From the NCBI RefSeq assembly GCF_002298975.1, contig NZ_DBMV01000033.1, positions 124,001-188,000 of the forward strand: DNA of 64,000 bases, given 5' to 3'. This document shows positions 61,087 to 64,000 of the stretch, piece after piece. The notes beneath the pieces are model-generated. The model worked only from the letters and a program-made list of their open reading frames with translations, did not search any database and had not been told where the DNA came from. This DNA comes from Ralstonia sp. UBA689 (GTDB lineage: Bacteria > Pseudomonadota > Gammaproteobacteria > Burkholderiales > Burkholderiaceae). Position 1 is the stretch's first letter. The number at the start of each line of letters is the position of its first letter. The position numbers and the translations under genes are program-made.

Positions 61087-61451
61087 AGCGTTCCCCACTC
61101 GCCCTTCTTGGTCTTTCCGCCCTGCTGGCCGGTCTTGGCGCGGCGTCGGCCGTCCACGCGCAGGAAGCGCCGATGGACGCGACCCACCTGGGGCTGCGCA
61201 CCTTCGTCTACAACGCGTTCACGGGGATCCAGAAAGCCGAAGACATGCCGCGGTACCCGAAGGGACGGCCGCTGACCAAGGCCGACCTTTACAGTGGCGT
61301 GGCCGCCGGCATTCGCGCGCGCGGCAAGAGCTGCACCGGCGTGTCAGAGGCGCACGCAGTGGATGCGATGGGCTCGAAGATCGACGTGACATGCACCGGT
61401 GGCGGCCACTTCCGCGTGTTGCCGACTACCGGTGAGGTGCAGGGCGTATGA
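61083..61451 (+). CDS. Small secreted protein of the Tad locus (1)
   Basis: 122 residues; ATG overlaps the previous stop (ATGA). Signal peptide cleaved after VHAQ (about 27). The mature part has two Cys (KSCTGVSE, VTCTGGGHF), probably a disulfide, and ends TTGEVQGV. No named family. Organised like the next gene's product. Confidence 0.75.
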   Translation: MKRSPLALLGLSALLAGLGAASAVHAQEAPMDATHLGLRTFVYNAFTGIQKAEDMPRYPKGRPLTKADLYSGVAAGIRARGKSCTGVSEAHAVDAMGSKIDVTCTGGGHFRVLPTTGEVQGV

Positions 61452-61801
61452 AGTCGCGCATCGCCGTTGCCGGCATCGCGCTGGCCATGATGGCCGGCGC
61501 CGCCCACGCACAGGCGCCGCAGGAACTGTCGCGCGCCATGCTCGGCCAGCTGTTGGGGTTTGTCCAGAACGCGTACTTCAACGCAAATCGCCTGTCCGAC
61601 ACGCCGAAGATGCCGACGGATCGTGCCGCGACGCAGCCGGAGGTGTTGTCCGCTGTGGCGAGCGCACTGCGTGTGCGCCAGCGCGCGTGCGCTTCCGTTG
61701 TCGCCGTCGACTACGCCGACGACACGGGCAACATGTTCAACATCACCTGCGCCGGCGGCAGCTACCTCGTCGACGCCAAGCGCGGCAAGATCACGCCCTG
61801 A
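61448..61801 (+). CDS. Small secreted protein of the Tad locus (2)
   Basis: 117 residues; ATG overlaps the previous stop. Signal peptide cleaved at AHAQ (about 22). Mature part has RACASVVAVDYADD and ITCAGGSYLVDAKRGKITP, resembling the spacing of the preceding protein (Cys, then TCxGG, then a short C-terminus). The two may be diverged duplicates. Confidence 0.75.
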   Translation: MKSRIAVAGIALAMMAGAAHAQAPQELSRAMLGQLLGFVQNAYFNANRLSDTPKMPTDRAATQPEVLSAVASALRVRQRACASVVAVDYADDTGNMFNITCAGGSYLVDAKRGKITP

Positions 61802-61827
61802 GCGCGCGTTTCTCGCGGGCGGCGGCG

Positions 61828-62673
61828 TCAGGCAATCAGCCGCGCCGGCTCGCCCGTGAGGGCAGGGCGCGCAGGTGTGCGCGGATAGGCTGGGGCAACG
61901 GGCTCTGGCTCGGGCTTGCGCGAAGCGGCCGCGCCGAGGCGATCGCCCACCGGCTCCGCCGCCTGGGCTGCACCGCCGCTGCTCACCAGCCGGTAACCCG
62001 CGCCGCGCACGGTCTGGATCAGCCCGTCGCAGGCGGTGCCTTCCAGCGCCACGCGCAGCTTGCGGATGTGCACGTCGACCGTGCGTTCGCCTACGAAAAC
62101 ATGGTCGCCCCACACGCGGTCGAGCAGTTGCGTGCGCGAGTGCACGCGCTGCGGATGGGCAATCAGGAAATGCAGCAAGCGGAATTCCAGCGGGCTCAGC
62201 GCAATCGGGCGCAGGCCGTCGGCCGTTTGTGCTGTCACGCCCAGCGTGAGCGGGTCGAGGCGCAGGCCGTTGACTTGCACCACTTCATCCGCATGCTGCG
62301 GCGAGCGGCGGCGAAGCACCGCGCGGATGCGTGCGTGCAACTCGCCCGGGTCGCATGGCTTGACGACGTAGTCATCCGCGCCGGCATCGAGCGCCGCGAT
62401 CTTGGCGCGCGCGTCGTCATGGCGCGAGAGCACGATTACGGGCAGGCCTCGTGTACGGGCGTCGGCGCGCAATGCGAGCAGCACGTCCATCGATTGGCGC
62501 TCCGGCCAGGTCCACTCCATCAGCATCAGGTCGGGCAGCGTTGCCTGGGTCATCGCCAGTGCTTGCGCCAGGCTGCTGCCCCGCTGGACATGGTGTCCGC
62601 CGTCATGCAGCGAAAACGTCAAACGTTCGAGCTGCGCGTGGTCTTGGTCGACCAGCAAAATCTGATTACCCAC
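61828..62673 (-). CDS. OmpR/PhoB-type regulator with Glu at the phospho-site
   Basis: 281 residues. Receiver: LLVDQDHAQLERLTF (acid pair D9, Gln10, D11), Ser83 in VIVLSRH and Lys105 in YVVKPCD. The phospho-acceptor strand reads LMLMEWTWPE, so Asp is Glu53. The winged helix (about 125-230) has LSPLEFRLLHFLIAHPQRVH and RTVDVHIRKLRVAL with VRGAGYRLV. An Ala/Pro-rich tail of about 45 residues follows. No kinase gene is adjacent. Convergent with the Tad operon. Confidence 0.9.
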   Translation of the reverse strand: MGNQILLVDQDHAQLERLTFSLHDGGHHVQRGSSLAQALAMTQATLPDLMLMEWTWPERQSMDVLLALRADARTRGLPVIVLSRHDDARAKIAALDAGADDYVVKPCDPGELHARIRAVLRRRSPQHADEVVQVNGLRLDPLTLGVTAQTADGLRPIALSPLEFRLLHFLIAHPQRVHSRTQLLDRVWGDHVFVGERTVDVHIRKLRVALEGTACDGLIQTVRGAGYRLVSSGGAAQAAEPVGDRLGAAASRKPEPEPVAPAYPRTPARPALTGEPARLIA

Positions 62674-62857
62674 AGTAAAACCTCCCGTCTAACCTGCTGA
62701 CAACTCTCCGGCGAGCGGCCATGCTGGCGCGCTCTCTACTGTCTGCGGTGCGCGTTGTTATTGAAGGTCACGCAGGCGTCGCGCACTCGCCAGCATGTCA
62801 TCTGACTGTTCCCCCTGACCGCGAATGGCTCCTCGCGGCACTGCCACGGTGCTGCTC
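62674..62857. other. 184-base intergenic region
   Basis: No gene supported. It must carry the promoter of the reverse-strand regulator gene. No clear hairpin or promoter pair was identified by eye. Confidence 0.5.
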
Positions 62858-63694
62858 TTACTTCTGTCCCGTCCGTGACATCCAGCGGTCCAGCCGTTGT
62901 CGTTGCGTGTTGCCCAGCACCTGCAGCGGCGGGCGTACGCACGTCCATTCCGCGTGTCGCCGTAGCCGGCTCAGCATGTGCTTAATACTCGCCACCGCCG
63001 GCAGGCCCTTGATGGGGTTCACCCACTCGGCCGGCTCTGCGGTGTCGTCCCGATCCAGATAGCGATCGGCCATCATGTTCGCCAGCAGCGCGACGTCTGC
63101 GGTGACCGGCGCGCCAAGCTGTCCGGCCCGCTCGGGCAGGAAGGTCAGCATGCCGTCGAGCGGCAGGCCGCCTGGCGTAACATCCGCGCTCACTGCCTCG
63201 ATGCCTGCGATGCGATGCGGGTACGCATCGGTCAGGCGCCGCATTACCGCCGCGAAGACGGGAGCGTTGCGGCCGGAGGGGCGCTCCAGCACGAAGCGGG
63301 CATCCGCCGGAACACGTTCAATCACCTCGATGAAGAAGCGGGACAACGACGCTTCGCTCGCCGCAGCATGGGTACTCGGTACCCGCAGTTGCACCGTGCC
63401 GTAGCCCAATGACAACGCGGTCTGTGTCAATTCAATCGATTCAGGGAGCGTCTGGCAGGTGGTGGCCGGCAGCAGCGCGCGCGTATGGCACGGATAGCGC
63501 GCCAGTCGCGTCAGCACCTCGGCCTTCTCCGCCAGAGACAGTGATTCGCCTTCCGCGGCCTGCGAGAACAGCAGCATTCCGGCCTTGGCTTCGTGCAGTC
63601 CGGCCACGTGATCCAGTAGCAGGCTCCATTCGATGTCCAGCGAGAACCCGAACGGCACCAGCACCGGCACCCAGAGGCTTCGGGGGCTCAGCAT
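62858..63694 (-). CDS. DapA/NAL-superfamily TIM-barrel protein lacking catalytic Lys
   Basis: 278 residues from ATG 63694 (MLSPRSLWVPVLVPFGFSLD); the frame runs open to 63889 but the extra ~65 residues look non-homologous. Strand/helix pattern follows dihydrodipicolinate synthase: VPVLVPFG (TPF), GMLLFSQAAEGESLSLAEK (normally GTTGE..TLS.EE), and TQTALSLGYGTVQLRVPS. The Schiff-base position GIKE.SGD reads GIEAVSAD, so Lys is Glu166, and the YY and YN.P tyrosines are missing. A pseudo-enzyme or a changed chemistry. No neighbour indicates function. Confidence 0.65.
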   Translation of the reverse strand: MLSPRSLWVPVLVPFGFSLDIEWSLLLDHVAGLHEAKAGMLLFSQAAEGESLSLAEKAEVLTRLARYPCHTRALLPATTCQTLPESIELTQTALSLGYGTVQLRVPSTHAAASEASLSRFFIEVIERVPADARFVLERPSGRNAPVFAAVMRRLTDAYPHRIAGIEAVSADVTPGGLPLDGMLTFLPERAGQLGAPVTADVALLANMMADRYLDRDDTAEPAEWVNPIKGLPAVASIKHMLSRLRRHAEWTCVRPPLQVLGNTQRQRLDRWMSRTGQK

Positions 63695-63967
63695 CTGTTT
63701 TGCAGATGCGGCGCCTGACGGCACCTGCCGGCAATCGTTTGCCCAGCGCACTTCCGCGCGACGCTTGATTCCCGTCCGGAGCGCCCCCGCGCGACCGGTG
63801 GCAGGCACTGGGCCCACTCTGGCGTGACCTCGAACTGCATCCCTTTTCCCGATTGTTATGGGTTCCGTACCCCCTCCGGTCAACTGCATACCCCCCGGAC
63901 CTTTGGAATGGCGGAAACCTGTTTTGCGCGATTATAAGAATCTCTTTGTGTTTCGTCACGTGAGATT

Positions 63968-63980
63968 TTCACTTTGTGAA
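63968..63980. promoter_or_regulatory. Palindrome near right edge
   Basis: TTCAC-TTT-GTGAA, with TCACGTGA just left of it (63957-63964), in AT-rich DNA upstream of the DapA-like gene. Possibly an operator for it or for a gene beyond the edge. Confidence 0.35.
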
Positions 63981-64000
63981 GCTGCACTCCCGGTGTGGGT

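Noticed and set aside
63890..64000. GTG AAG CTG... near the right edge as the start of another gene
   Set aside because: Only about 25 bases are visible and no ribosome-binding site supports it.

Overview
The window is high-GC chromosomal DNA from a betaproteobacterium of the Burkholderiales, most probably a Ralstonia. The evidence is protein-level resemblance plus gene order: mreBCD beside gatCAB, DUF484-xerC, zur/CobW/dksA, hslVU, regBA, argB-HAD-slmA, gabR-gabTD, and metX-metW behind a SAM-II-type leader. The species cannot be fixed from the sequence alone. I saw no rRNA, tRNA, CRISPR array, insertion sequence or prophage gene.

Layout. 1-2394 (minus): cell-shape operon mreB-mreC-mreD, divergent from gatC-gatA, a lipoprotein, a secreted hydrolase, gatB, DUF484, xerC and rlmI (2882-10758). 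10838-14309: a membrane hydrolase, then a BBE-type flavin oxidase with an exported lactonase. 14394-18191: a zinc-economy block (zur, CobW GTPase, zinc-finger-less DksA, second CobW GTPase). 18292-21973: an orphan peptide-binding protein and hslVU. 22058-26000: regBA redox two-component genes (minus), a PCuAC copper chaperone, and an ECF sigma / zinc-finger anti-sigma / CWC cysteine-rich operon (minus). 26168-28676: argB, a HAD phosphatase and slmA. 28735-33161: gabR divergent from gabT-gabD. 33173-35274: terminator-like hairpin, SAM-II-like riboswitch, attenuator, metX-metW. 35506-41664: phasin, Sel1 protein, cstA with its YbdD partner (minus), and a divergent Cache-domain histidine kinase with a NarL-type regulator.

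41672-44499 is a decayed four-carbon acid sugar (erythronate/threonate-type) locus. It holds a reverse-strand remnant of a denD-like dehydrogenase, an in-frame fusion of the end of an otnK-like kinase to an otnC-like aldolase lacking its N-terminus, an MFS transporter missing its middle, and an intact otnI/hyi-like isomerase. Three separate deletions explain it.

44588-63694 is dominated by a Tad/Flp-type pilus locus: Flp pilin, TadG- and TadE-like proteins, a 55-residue pilin-like peptide, CpaB, secretin CpaC, an FHA-CpaF fusion ATPase, TadB and TadC. A divergent TPR/TadE-like pair, an OmpA-like lipoprotein and a lytic transglycosylase lie on the left. On the right are DUF192, a membrane Lnt-like amidase, two small secreted proteins and an OmpR-type regulator whose phospho-acceptor Asp is Glu. 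No prepilin peptidase (CpaA/TadV) or TadZ/CpaE is present here. cpaB carries a run of 11 G that could switch its C-terminus. The last gene is a DapA-like protein that has lost the Schiff-base lysine.
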